64,000 nucleotides of DNA from Nitrosospira sp. Nsp11 (lineage in GTDB: Bacteria; Pseudomonadota; Gammaproteobacteria; Burkholderiales; Nitrosomonadaceae): NCBI RefSeq assembly GCF_900142705.1, contig NZ_FRBV01000007.1, forward strand, positions 61,340-125,339. The letters run 5' to 3'. The notes below the pieces were generated by a model. That model was not told the DNA's origin and did no database searches. It saw only the letters and a list, made by a program, of their open reading frames with translations. Position numbers and translations under genes: made by a program. Positions 53,991-62,794 of the stretch are shown here, one piece after another (within the stretch, counting starts at the first letter, position 1; every line of letters starts with the position of its first letter).

Positions 53991-56711
53991 CTACGATGTT
54001 GCGAATTTGGCTGCCAGCCCGTCGAGCGTGGCGCTGCCGATTATCTTGTCGTCTGGGATGAGCAGATAAGTCCATGGCTTGCTATTCCCTGTAACATGCT
54101 GAGTAGCGGTTTTACACCACTTAGTCGCTGCCGCTGCCTTCGCGACGACAACGGGATTATCTAATTCATTCGCGGCTTTCACTTCCGCAATGAACATTCT
54201 GCTCTTGGTCTCAATAACGAAATCTGGCTCATACGCATCGCCCGAGCGATAGTCGATGCGGAACTGATTGCGGCCGGGCTTGATCCATTTCTCCGTGGTC
54301 GCATCGCTTTCAATGATGGCGGCAAGCTTCCGCTCGGGATCGGTGTCGAATTTTTGCAACGGATAGCAGCACTTTTTGAAGCCTGCGAATACGTGCTTGC
54401 GAGTATCGGATAACGGCGCAATCGCTTGCCTGAAATCTCGCACCCGCTGCCCACTGGCGACGTTCATCGGCTGCGCTTCCAGTAGCGTAAATCCTCGAGT
54501 CACAGTGACCTGATAGTCATCCTCTCCAAGCGGCGTCTCCCGATAGTGCGTCATCATCTGCGCGAATATGAAATCGGCAAGATGACGACCATTCCCCAGT
54601 AAAACGTTTTCTATTTCTGCGCCGGTCGTGAGATAGGATTTGATGCGCTTCACAACTTGTCCCGCAAGTTTGTAGAGCAATCCTGCATGAGCGTCGTAAT
54701 CAACCTCGTTGCGTTCGATCAGATACCGGACGAGATAATCTTCGAACCGCGCTTCGCGCGGATCATCGAGATTGCGTGCAAGATACACTCGCGCCTGAGT
54801 GCGTAAGTCCTCGATGATGATGCCGTCCTCGATTGGACGGGTGTTGATCGTCATCAGATTGGCGAGATCGAAATCTTCAAACGTGAAAGTCACTAGCTTC
54901 TTGGGAAGCACAACGATCTGCGGAATTGAAATCGTACGGGCGGCGACAGTCTCGGCGACGGACTTGACGATCTCGTCGATACGAGGTTCCGTTGCCATAC
55001 CCTCCAGTGTTCCCTGAATAGGTCGAACAAGCTCCTTCACTTCGTCGGCAATCTGCTTTTGAACAGTGTCGTCACGCAATGCTTCGGCGCTTCCAAGCTT
55101 CCGCTCAAAGCGCCTGATGACCTCAAGCGTTACCTCAGCGGCCTTGCCTTCGCCCGGTGAAGAAAAAACAAACTCCGACCGGTTTTCCGGAACGAAACCC
55201 GGAATATCCGGCTTTGCGCCGGTCACAAGCATTTCGACGATTGACGGGGCTATTACCAGTACCGTGCCCGTAGGAGAAATATCTCCACCTTCACCGATCT
55301 CAACCGTCTTCATGACGATTGAGCCCGGTTCCCTTGCCTTGACAAGAATGTCGTCAAAGCGCTCATGTGCGATAACAGTCAGACGGTCCACGGCGGCGAA
55401 CTCATCATCGCCACCTTTGGACACGCGTTTGCCGAATGGCAGGCGCAAGCCACGCCCCAGCGTTTGCTCGGTCAAAATTTCCGATGCGGACGCACGCAGA
55501 GGCACGATTGTATAAAGGTTGGTCACGTCCCAACCTTCTTTGAGCTTGTTCACGTGAATTACGATTTCCGTGCGCCCGTCCTTTTCGAGAGCGACGAGGC
55601 GCTCCATCGCTTCTTCGGTTTCATCGCCGCGCAGAGATGAATGCACCTCCGCTACCTTGCCTTTAAATCGGCTCTTGAAAAATTCTTCGGACTCGATGAA
55701 CTCTCGTATCCGTTTCGCTTCCGTGGTATCCGCAGCAACGACGAGAATGAACGGCGTGACCTTGGCCGCGCCTGTCGCACGGTGATAGCGGTCCAATTCG
55801 ACTGCCACATGATCGTGATGGTGAACGGCGTCTTCGAGCTTGATCCGCTCTAAGTCCTTCTCCAGCACTGACTTCGGATCGAAATCCTTGCGCGTGGCGA
55901 CGGCAGGTTCTTTGACCAAGCCATCGGCCATAGCCTGTCCGAGCGTATAGCTGTAAATGACATTCTGAAACGGCACCGGACGCGCACCGACAGTTTTCGG
56001 CGTGGCCGTCAGCTCAAGTCCGAGAATCGGTTTCAATCCGTCGATGGCATTCGCGCCAGCGCTAGCACGGTAGCGGTGCGCCTCGTCCATCAGAAGCACA
56101 AGATCGTCGAGCTTGGACAAGTATTCGTAGTAGCTCTCGCCGATGGTTTCCTGAAGGCGTTTCATGCGCGGCTTGCCGCGCGGACTTTCTTCCTTGTTAA
56201 TCTTATCGACGTTAAAAATGTTGATATGAACGTCTGAGCCAAAAATATCCGTCGATTTACCTGTCTCGTAGCGAACGCCAACACCACTCTCGTAGTTGTC
56301 GCCCGTAATAATCAGCGGCGGGTTCGTCGCGAACTCTGCGATACCTTTAAAAACGTACTTCGGACTTTCTGGCGAGAAGTCCGCAATCAGCTTTTCGTAG
56401 ATGGTCCTATTCGGAGCCAGCACAAAGAAATGGCGACTTTTATTGGTGAGATAAAGATACGCGATGAACGCACCCATCAATCTCGTCTTGCCGACACCCG
56501 TCGCCAACGCAAAGCAAAGGGAAGGAAATCCACGCTCAAAATCCTGAACAGTGGGATATAGGTCTCGGATTGCCGCAATCGCAGCAGTGGGATCGGCGTC
56601 TTTGGCCAATTCAATGTGGCTCACAACATCGGCGAGAATCTCAAGAGAATCCACCTGTGGCACGCGAAGCGACAAACGCTGACAAAGTGTTCGAACGGTG
56701 CGGTCTGTCAC
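53991..56711 (-). CDS. Type III-like restriction subunit (Res): helicase plus PD-(D/E)xK nuclease
   Basis: 906 residues. Superfamily 2 helicase motifs are Walker A CFALATGVGKTRLMGAFIA, DEAH box LVLLMDEAHRYRASAG, motif III ELTATPKTVG and motif VI-like EQTLGRGLRLPFG. The C-terminal nuclease is PDFVIETKSRMFIAEVKAAN, a PD-...-ExK site. Start is GTG 56711, overlapping the Mod stop as GTGA. In type III systems Res cleaves only together with Mod. Here it is embedded in a larger operon. The length is in the usual Res range. Confidence 0.85.
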   Translation of the reverse strand: MTDRTVRTLCQRLSLRVPQVDSLEILADVVSHIELAKDADPTAAIAAIRDLYPTVQDFERGFPSLCFALATGVGKTRLMGAFIAYLYLTNKSRHFFVLAPNRTIYEKLIADFSPESPKYVFKGIAEFATNPPLIITGDNYESGVGVRYETGKSTDIFGSDVHINIFNVDKINKEESPRGKPRMKRLQETIGESYYEYLSKLDDLVLLMDEAHRYRASAGANAIDGLKPILGLELTATPKTVGARPVPFQNVIYSYTLGQAMADGLVKEPAVATRKDFDPKSVLEKDLERIKLEDAVHHHDHVAVELDRYHRATGAAKVTPFILVVAADTTEAKRIREFIESEEFFKSRFKGKVAEVHSSLRGDETEEAMERLVALEKDGRTEIVIHVNKLKEGWDVTNLYTIVPLRASASEILTEQTLGRGLRLPFGKRVSKGGDDEFAAVDRLTVIAHERFDDILVKAREPGSIVMKTVEIGEGGDISPTGTVLVIAPSIVEMLVTGAKPDIPGFVPENRSEFVFSSPGEGKAAEVTLEVIRRFERKLGSAEALRDDTVQKQIADEVKELVRPIQGTLEGMATEPRIDEIVKSVAETVAARTISIPQIVVLPKKLVTFTFEDFDLANLMTINTRPIEDGIIIEDLRTQARVYLARNLDDPREARFEDYLVRYLIERNEVDYDAHAGLLYKLAGQVVKRIKSYLTTGAEIENVLLGNGRHLADFIFAQMMTHYRETPLGEDDYQVTVTRGFTLLEAQPMNVASGQRVRDFRQAIAPLSDTRKHVFAGFKKCCYPLQKFDTDPERKLAAIIESDATTEKWIKPGRNQFRIDYRSGDAYEPDFVIETKSRMFIAEVKAANELDNPVVVAKAAAATKWCKTATQHVTGNSKPWTYLLIPDDKIIGSATLDGLAAKFATS

Positions 56712-58402
56712 TTCCCACTCCCCTTACTAAAGAGATCGTCCTGTCCGACGCAGATGCTTTTCTTCTGAGCTTTGGAAGGCGCTGCCGCTTGCTTCGTATT
56801 GGAGTCATCCGGCCCAGGCGGAGCTTCAGGAAGGCTCGCGACATTCAGGCTGTAGTCATCCTTACCCCATTCACATTTACGCAGCACCGCCTGCGGAATT
56901 TTCCTGATTGTCAGGTTTGGAAAGTCATCGGCATCCGCGCGGAATGCCTTGCAACAGACGAGCAATGTACGCGTCTCGCCTACTTCTTCCGAAATCGCCG
57001 CAAGCTGTTGATGCGTCAGGTTTTGCGTCGTGACATAGATGAAGTCGGTTTCCGATGAGCGTCCCTGCACCCAGTAATGCTTTTCGTCCGGTTGATAAAT
57101 AAAGCCCATCAGCTTGCAGACCGCTTGGGATAGTTTTGCTGCATCGTATGATTTCGCAATAACCCAATTTCCCCACGCGTCCTTTTCGAGAAGAGAAGGT
57201 GCGAGGCGGTAGTAACGAAAACCACCGCCACCCTGCCAGTCGAAAGTGTCCGTAACGCCACCTTTATCGGTTCCGTCTATAACCTTTACAAGACGTGGGA
57301 TAATGTGAGTTTCGCAATGCTCACCGAGTTCCACCATGATCCATTTTCGACCCATCTTTTGAGCGACCGCACCAGTAGTCCCGGACCCAGCGAAAGAATC
57401 AAGAATTACGTCTCCGGGGTTCGTAGCTATCTGAATGATGCGAGAGAGCAATCTCTCCGGCTTCGGTGTCGAAAACACGTCCGTCGGACCGAATAGGGCA
57501 ATACTCTCCTTCTTCGCATCCTGCGTATGCCCAACTTCCTCGTACGGCCAATAGGTTTGCGGAACTATTCCTTGCTTAACCTCTGTGAGAAATCGCTTCA
57601 CCTGTGGAATTGCGTCGCCCTTCGCACCCCACCAGATGCGTTTGTCACGATCAAGCTCAAGGAGTTTTTCCCTTGAAATGGACCAGTATCGACCATTCGG
57701 CGGACCGTCGATCACGCGACCGGATGGTGTCGTAATGGAATACCTTCCGAGGCTGTATGGATTCCGCGCAGACAAGTCGCTTGTCTTCCAGATACCACGC
57801 AGATCTTTATCAGGGTTTTTGTACGCTGCGTCCTGCTTCTCAGATCGCGGCATCGGATTGGGAACCCAAGAGTTCGCGTCGCGCCCATAAATCAAAATGT
57901 AATCCTGATCGACTGAGAAGTGCTGTGCGCTTGATTTCGGTGAGTAGTTCTTTCGCCAAATGACTGTAGCTATGAAGTTTTGTCGCCCGAAAACCTCGTC
58001 GCATAGAACCTTCAAATAATGCGCCTCGTTATCGTCAATCGTGATCCACAGAGATCCGTTACTTGAAAGCAGCCGCTTAATAATTTCCAATCGATCTCGC
58101 ATCAATGAGAGCCAAAGAGAGTGCTCCACTCCATCGTCATAGTGCTCGAAAGCGCTGCCCGTGTTGTATGGAGGGTCTATGAAAACGCACTTAACCTTAC
58201 CTGCGTAGTCCTGCTCTAATGCCTTTAGTGCAAGAAGGTTGTCGCCATGAATAAGAGTGTTGTCAAAGATATCGTTGTCGGTGACACGCACCTTGGCGAG
58301 GTATGACTGGTCTGCATCCTCAAGCAATATGCGCGGCTCCAGGCGAGGGCGCTCCTCCTTGCCGATCCATGTCAACTCCAAACGTTGCTTGCGTGCGCTC
58401 AT
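56708..58402 (-). CDS. Type III-like DNA methyltransferase (Mod)
   Basis: 564-residue beta-class amino-methyltransferase. Catalytic motif IV is CVFIDPPYNTGSAFEHY and AdoMet motif I is VILDSFAGSGTTGAVA, in the order IV before I. The early HGDNLLALKALEQDYAGKVK is also typical. The target-recognition region lies between about residues 190 and 330. It probably makes N6-adenine marks; the site cannot be predicted. The start ATG 58402 (MSARKQRLEL) overlaps the upstream gene's stop (ATGA); the longer frame to 58462 is unlikely. Confidence 0.87.
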   Translation of the reverse strand: MSARKQRLELTWIGKEERPRLEPRILLEDADQSYLAKVRVTDNDIFDNTLIHGDNLLALKALEQDYAGKVKCVFIDPPYNTGSAFEHYDDGVEHSLWLSLMRDRLEIIKRLLSSNGSLWITIDDNEAHYLKVLCDEVFGRQNFIATVIWRKNYSPKSSAQHFSVDQDYILIYGRDANSWVPNPMPRSEKQDAAYKNPDKDLRGIWKTSDLSARNPYSLGRYSITTPSGRVIDGPPNGRYWSISREKLLELDRDKRIWWGAKGDAIPQVKRFLTEVKQGIVPQTYWPYEEVGHTQDAKKESIALFGPTDVFSTPKPERLLSRIIQIATNPGDVILDSFAGSGTTGAVAQKMGRKWIMVELGEHCETHIIPRLVKVIDGTDKGGVTDTFDWQGGGGFRYYRLAPSLLEKDAWGNWVIAKSYDAAKLSQAVCKLMGFIYQPDEKHYWVQGRSSETDFIYVTTQNLTHQQLAAISEEVGETRTLLVCCKAFRADADDFPNLTIRKIPQAVLRKCEWGKDDYSLNVASLPEAPPGPDDSNTKQAAAPSKAQKKSICVGQDDLFSKGSGK

Positions 58403-59241
58403 GATGCTCGCCTTTCTTCTCGTTTTTGTTGGTACTCGTATGACTCCAGCAGGAACTCGCAAAGCGTGAATGCTACATTTACTGCGAGTCTCGCATGGTG
58501 CGGTGCTGGATTGTAGCGACGCGCATGACGGTCGCTAGCCTTGTTCGCAACCTCGAATAAGCCGCCAATCTGCCGCTGAAGCCCTTCAAGAATGGTCTTT
58601 AGATAACTCTCAAGCGATTCGCCCTTCGGCGCAAGATTTAGCGGCCCCGCGACAAGCTTGTAGAGAGCGCGTATATCTCCCTCGTTTTCATTGAACGGCG
58701 TGCCCGTCCTACGAAGAACCTGTTTCAGAAACTCTTCGACCAGCGTGTAGGCATTCGCGATTGCGCCTGCCGAATCTTGGCTTGCGATCTTCTGGCGTGC
58801 TTTCTCGATATGCTCTTGAATCGACTCTTCCGTGAGCTGCACCAGCGATGGGGCATGAACGACGCCAGTCGCACTCAGCACGGTGGTTACAAATCGCCCG
58901 TTCTCATAATGGAAACCGTCTCGCTCCATGCGACGCAAGAGAGCGTTGATTGTTATCGTGTGGTTATCACTCGGGGAACGCTCGGCGGCCACCCTAAGGT
59001 TTTCAACAATCTCCTCGTATACAGCAAGGAGCTTCTTGACGTCGGCTATAGCGGAGAAGTCGATGTTGGCGTAGTAGGCTTCGACCGAGCCGCGCCGCTG
59101 GCCACCGACGGTCGGTTGATAATCGGCACGCGGTGTGAGTCCGCCCACATCGAAAGTCATTTCTATTTCTCGCAGCGTGTAGCCAACAAGAAGCTCCCGG
59201 AAATCGTTTCTCGTTGCCTTGCTGATAAGGTCGCGCGTCAT
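58399..59241 (-). CDS. Abi_C (abortive infection C-terminus) domain protein
   Basis: 280 residues. The C-terminal 120 residues match the Abi_C/HEPN-like pattern: AYTLVEEFLKQVLRRTG, GLQRQIGGLFEVANKASDRH, ARRYNPAPHHARLAVNVAFT. ASDRHA is the hallmark. The N-terminal half is a separate alpha/beta domain. Such proteins occur in abortive-infection loci and may be RNases. ATG 59241 overlaps the helicase stop (ATGA), so it is locked in the operon between helicase and Mod. That position is unusual for restriction-modification. Confidence 0.75.
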   Translation of the reverse strand: MTRDLISKATRNDFRELLVGYTLREIEMTFDVGGLTPRADYQPTVGGQRRGSVEAYYANIDFSAIADVKKLLAVYEEIVENLRVAAERSPSDNHTITINALLRRMERDGFHYENGRFVTTVLSATGVVHAPSLVQLTEESIQEHIEKARQKIASQDSAGAIANAYTLVEEFLKQVLRRTGTPFNENEGDIRALYKLVAGPLNLAPKGESLESYLKTILEGLQRQIGGLFEVANKASDRHARRYNPAPHHARLAVNVAFTLCEFLLESYEYQQKREERRAS

Positions 59242-62200
59242 ACGACCTCCCAGCGAATCGAGAAGAGAGGCGCGAGCGTTGGTTCGAGTTTCAAGCTTTC
59301 CTGAATCTTGTCGAGCATGACTTCAACGTCTTCCCGGATTTTGGCTCTACGGTCGAAGAACTCCGATTTCAGTTTGTCGCGCCTTGTTTCGAGTTGGCTA
59401 ATGCGCCGTTTTTCGGCGACCTTCTCGGCCATTGTCTGAGTCGATCCGCGCATCGCTTTCTTGGCTTCCTTGATCTCCATTTCGACGCCTTTGATCTCAG
59501 TTTCGAATGCACGCTCTAGGTCTTCGGCGAAGTTGTCGAGGTTCTCGCTTTCCACATCGAGCCATTCGACGTTCTGCTTTTCCGCCTCTTCCAGCAATGC
59601 TTTCCGCCGGTCGGTCTCGCGCCTATTTAACTCCACCTCCGGCAGCGATCCGGAGAGCGGCTCGTTCTGCGCGGGAACCCGAAACAGTCTTTCCAAGGTT
59701 TCCGAGTGTACCGTCGTGCCGTCGTCCATCACGGCAGAAATAACCAAATGCTCACGGGTGATCGCCGGAGTTTTCAGTTTGAGCTTGGCGATCCGTGCCC
59801 AGCCTGATTTGCCGCGCAAGAGTTCCACGTCGGCCATCTTGCCGCCGGGATACGCATTCATGTCGAAGCGTAGGCATGACGGCGCATCGAACTGACGCTC
59901 CTTCGCCTTATTCACAACCTGCGTGGCGAGAGTGCCTTCAAGAAGACGGAAGAACTTCCAGCCCTGCTCGTCAGCAAGTGGCCATTCCGTCGTATAGATT
60001 TCGCCGCGATATTCAAAGCGGCGTTCGCTGTCGGTATGAAACCGTGCCTCAGGAAGTTCGGCACGCGCCACAAAGAGAAGCTGTCTTTCGAAATCAGAAA
60101 GGCGCTGTTCGATTTCCTTTCCTCTGGATTTCAAGCGGTCAATGACTTTTTCATCAACGTTCTCCAGCAGACGTTTCCGCGCATCGAGAATTTGGTCGCT
60201 GATCTGCGCCTGAAGGTCTTCCTGAAGTTTGTCGAACGCAATATCAATATCGGTCTGGTTCCGGGCGCTCTGCACAATCTTGAAGATGCTACGCTCGATA
60301 TCCACACCGCGTTCGATAACGCCCAACACCTCGTCGCTCGCACCGAAGACGCCTTTGAAGAGGTTGAACTTCTGATCGAGCAACTGGTGAACGCGCTGCT
60401 CGGCGTGGTTTTTAAGATTGAGGAAGTTCACGACTGTTACGTCGATTTGCTGGCCATAGCGGTGGCAGCGCCCGATACGCTGCTCAACGCGCTGCGGATT
60501 CCATGGCAAGTCGAAGTTAATAAGCATCGAACAGAATTGGAGGTTGATGCCTTCCGCGCCTGATTCAGTAGAAATCAGAATGGCCTTGCTGTCACGGAAT
60601 GCCTCAACGACCGCAGCTTTCATGTCGGCCGTTTTGGAGCCGGATATGGTGTCCGTTCCCTTATGACGGGCGATCCATGCCTTATAAATTTCCTTGCTGT
60701 CGGGATCGTTATTCTGCCCGTTCAGGAGAACGATATCGCCCTTGTGGCCATTTGCGGCAAGAAGCTCGGCGAGATAACGCTGGGTGCGTACAGATTCAGT
60801 GAAGATAACGGCCTTACGCTGCCCCCCCTTGGCGACGATCTGATCGAGCGCCCCGGAAAGAGAATTGACGAGCGTCGTTCCCTTGGCGTTTTCGCCGATC
60901 CCGGAAGCTAGCTGACGATACTCTTCAAGCTCGGCAATTTCGGCCTTTAGCTTTACGGAGTCGATGGGCGGGTCTTGGTCGTCGGAATCCTCGCTATCGT
61001 CCAATTCCTCGGCTTCCTCATCGACTACATCGTAATCACTGAGAGCCTCGATGCCGGGGGGTTGCAACAGCTTGAGACGGTCGATGATCTTCGTGAGCGT
61101 GTCGCAAATGGCGAAAGACGATGATCCGAGAATCTTACGCATGACCATCGTGACGAGTTGGTTTGGCTTGCTGCCGAACGCAATCGTGTCTGTGCGTTGC
61201 AAGTAAGCGGAAACAGCGTTGTAGAGATCTATCTCCGCCGATGACGGTTCGAATTGCAGCGTGAGCGGACAGCGCTCCGTGTATCGGATAAGTCCTGCTT
61301 GCTGAACTTGACGGCGAAGCGTCCGCTTGCAAATCGGCTCCAGCCGCTTACGCAGCATAAGAAGTCCTGTTCGCGCGTTGGCACCCGTCAAATACTGGCT
61401 GCGAAAGGAATCTTCATCGCCGAAGTGATGCTCGTCCAGCATCGAAACCAGCCCGTATAGCTCCATCAACGAGTTCTGCAACGGTGTGGCGGTCAGAAGC
61501 ACTTTGAAGCGATCACGCGTCGCCTCGCGCAATCGCTTAGCTCGGACTGAACCGTCCTTCCGATAGACGTTGCGAAGCCTGTGTGCCTCATCGAAAACAA
61601 CCAAATCCCATTGGATTGCCCGTATCTCGTCGGCCTTGAAAGCCGCAAATTCGTAGGAGGTAATGACAATGTGGTCGTTGCGGTCGAAGGGCCGCGTGAC
61701 CCCCGCCTTGCGTGCGTCGTTGTAGCTCTTCCGTTCGACGATCACGGATGGCAGGGAAAACTTGTCGTAAAGCTCTTGGCTCCACTGCTTGCGCAGAGAT
61801 GCGGGGACGATGAGCAGGATACGGCGCCGACGCTCAGCCCAGCGCTGCGCAATCACGAGGCTGGATTCGATGGTCTTGCCGAGGCCGACTTCATCAGCCA
61901 GCAAAACTCCTTTAGTAAGAGGCGAAGCCAGTGCGAACAGAGCCGCGTCCACCTGATGTGGATTCATATCCACTCGCGCCGTCGAAAGCGACTGCGCCAA
62001 GGCATCCTCACCAGTACCCTCCAGCGTAATGCGATGGGCAAAAAAAGCCCCTTGCTGTGAAGTGTAGTTCGCAGACGCCACGCTTGGACGGGTTGTCGTG
62101 GAGGTGCTGGCCAATGGGTCATTCGCTACGGCGATCTCCGCGACCTTCTTGCTTTTGATCCAGGCGGAGATCGTTTCGTGGTCGAATCGCCATGACCCTC

Positions 62201-62309
62201 CGACCTTGAAACCGGGAATCTTCTCGGCGGCTGCAAGCTTATAGACCGTCTTTTCGTTGATTTTTAGGAGGTCAGCGACCTCCCGAATCGTAAGAATATT
62301 TTCTTCCAT
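59238..62309 (-). CDS. HTH-SNF2 helicase, first gene of the defence operon
   Basis: 1023 residues. Residues 1-55 are an excisionase/MerR-like winged HTH (LTIREVADLLKINEKTVYKL, GSWRFDHETISAWI). Residues about 95-680 are a SNF2/RapA-like helicase: Q-motif region, Walker A LADEVGLGKTIESSL, DEAH in VVFDEAHRLRNV, LLTATPLQNSLMELYG, and INFDLPWNPQRVEQRIGRCH. The C-terminal third has a long coiled coil (EMEIKEAKKAMRGSTQTMAE). DISARM's DrmD is also SNF2-like, but an HTH fusion is less common. The start at ATG 62309 coincides with the predicted +1, so translation may be leaderless. Confidence 0.85.
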   Translation of the reverse strand: MEENILTIREVADLLKINEKTVYKLAAAEKIPGFKVGGSWRFDHETISAWIKSKKVAEIAVANDPLASTSTTTRPSVASANYTSQQGAFFAHRITLEGTGEDALAQSLSTARVDMNPHQVDAALFALASPLTKGVLLADEVGLGKTIESSLVIAQRWAERRRRILLIVPASLRKQWSQELYDKFSLPSVIVERKSYNDARKAGVTRPFDRNDHIVITSYEFAAFKADEIRAIQWDLVVFDEAHRLRNVYRKDGSVRAKRLREATRDRFKVLLTATPLQNSLMELYGLVSMLDEHHFGDEDSFRSQYLTGANARTGLLMLRKRLEPICKRTLRRQVQQAGLIRYTERCPLTLQFEPSSAEIDLYNAVSAYLQRTDTIAFGSKPNQLVTMVMRKILGSSSFAICDTLTKIIDRLKLLQPPGIEALSDYDVVDEEAEELDDSEDSDDQDPPIDSVKLKAEIAELEEYRQLASGIGENAKGTTLVNSLSGALDQIVAKGGQRKAVIFTESVRTQRYLAELLAANGHKGDIVLLNGQNNDPDSKEIYKAWIARHKGTDTISGSKTADMKAAVVEAFRDSKAILISTESGAEGINLQFCSMLINFDLPWNPQRVEQRIGRCHRYGQQIDVTVVNFLNLKNHAEQRVHQLLDQKFNLFKGVFGASDEVLGVIERGVDIERSIFKIVQSARNQTDIDIAFDKLQEDLQAQISDQILDARKRLLENVDEKVIDRLKSRGKEIEQRLSDFERQLLFVARAELPEARFHTDSERRFEYRGEIYTTEWPLADEQGWKFFRLLEGTLATQVVNKAKERQFDAPSCLRFDMNAYPGGKMADVELLRGKSGWARIAKLKLKTPAITREHLVISAVMDDGTTVHSETLERLFRVPAQNEPLSGSLPEVELNRRETDRRKALLEEAEKQNVEWLDVESENLDNFAEDLERAFETEIKGVEMEIKEAKKAMRGSTQTMAEKVAEKRRISQLETRRDKLKSEFFDRRAKIREDVEVMLDKIQESLKLEPTLAPLFSIRWEVV

Positions 62310-62315
62310 GGGGTG

Positions 62316-62343
62316 ACTATAGCTGAGCCGCAGAATATGTCAA
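62316..62343 (-). promoter_or_regulatory. Sigma70-type promoter of the defence operon, possibly leaderless
   Basis: On the minus strand, TTGACA (62343-62338), 16-base spacer, TATAGT (62321-62316). Six bases separate TATAGT from the ATG at 62309. With standard spacing the +1 is the A of that ATG, and no Shine-Dalgarno is present. Confidence 0.7.
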
Positions 62344-62371
62344 GAGAAAATTGGAGAAAATTGGAGAAAAT
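62344..62371. repeat. 10-bp phased repeats upstream of the defence promoter
   Basis: GAGAAAATTG is repeated at 10-base intervals for about 2.7 copies (62344-62371), directly upstream of the -35 box. One turn of helix per unit fits a bent, A-tract UP-element-like site or a multimeric regulator site. Confidence 0.65.
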
Positions 62372-62692
62372 CAAGAATCGCAAGTTTTTTGACCATAGCG
62401 ACCGGGCGGAAGGCGGTCTCAGCCTAAGTCGATGAATTGGCTCCGTAGCCAACACCCGCGGGGTTGCTCGATGGGGGTCTGGGGAGAGCCGAAGTCTCCT
62501 TGGTCGCAATTCAGCCGCGACGAGGTTGGCGCACATCCAATCCGCGAAGGGTTGGTCAGGGTGTCGGGGCATGAAAGCCCTGACTGGCGATGCAACGGCC
62601 ACAACGTTGCACTGGCGCACGAGGCTCGATGCCGAGCTTGCGCCAGCGGCAGGGGTATCCAACAGGGGCGGCACGCAACCTTTGGCGAGATG

Positions 62693-62709
62693 GTGTTGTA
62701 GTACAACAC
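62693..62709. repeat. 17-bp palindrome (8-bp arms, 1-base centre)
   Basis: GTGTTGTA, G, TACAACAC. It is a perfect dyad typical of an HTH-regulator site, lying 85 bases from the AbiH-like stop and about 390 bases upstream of the helicase start. Confidence 0.6.
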
Positions 62710-62794
62710 ACATCTTGCGCGTAGCGTGAAGCGGTGTAGAACAGAAGCGGTATGTCATACAGAGAAACGGGATGCATCGGTGGTCGGGAAATTG

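Larger units (their letters stand above)
62310..62794. other. Intergenic region between defence operon and abiH-like gene
   Basis: 485 bases. Besides the promoter and 10-bp repeats, it has a GC-rich middle (62400-62700) with open frames on both strands, and the odd palindrome at 62693-62709. The frames lack family features. The GC content differs clearly from the AT-rich abiH-like gene, suggesting a junction between pieces of different origin. Confidence 0.45.

Noticed and set aside
59238..62309. Calling the locus canonical DISARM
   Set aside because: Only an SNF2 helicase and a methyltransferase are shared; DrmA, DUF1998 DrmB and PLD DrmC are absent.
62264..62758. 164-codon minus-strand frame overlapping the defence promoter
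   Set aside because: It overlaps the start of the SNF2 gene in another frame, crosses the clear promoter, and is low-complexity with no family match.
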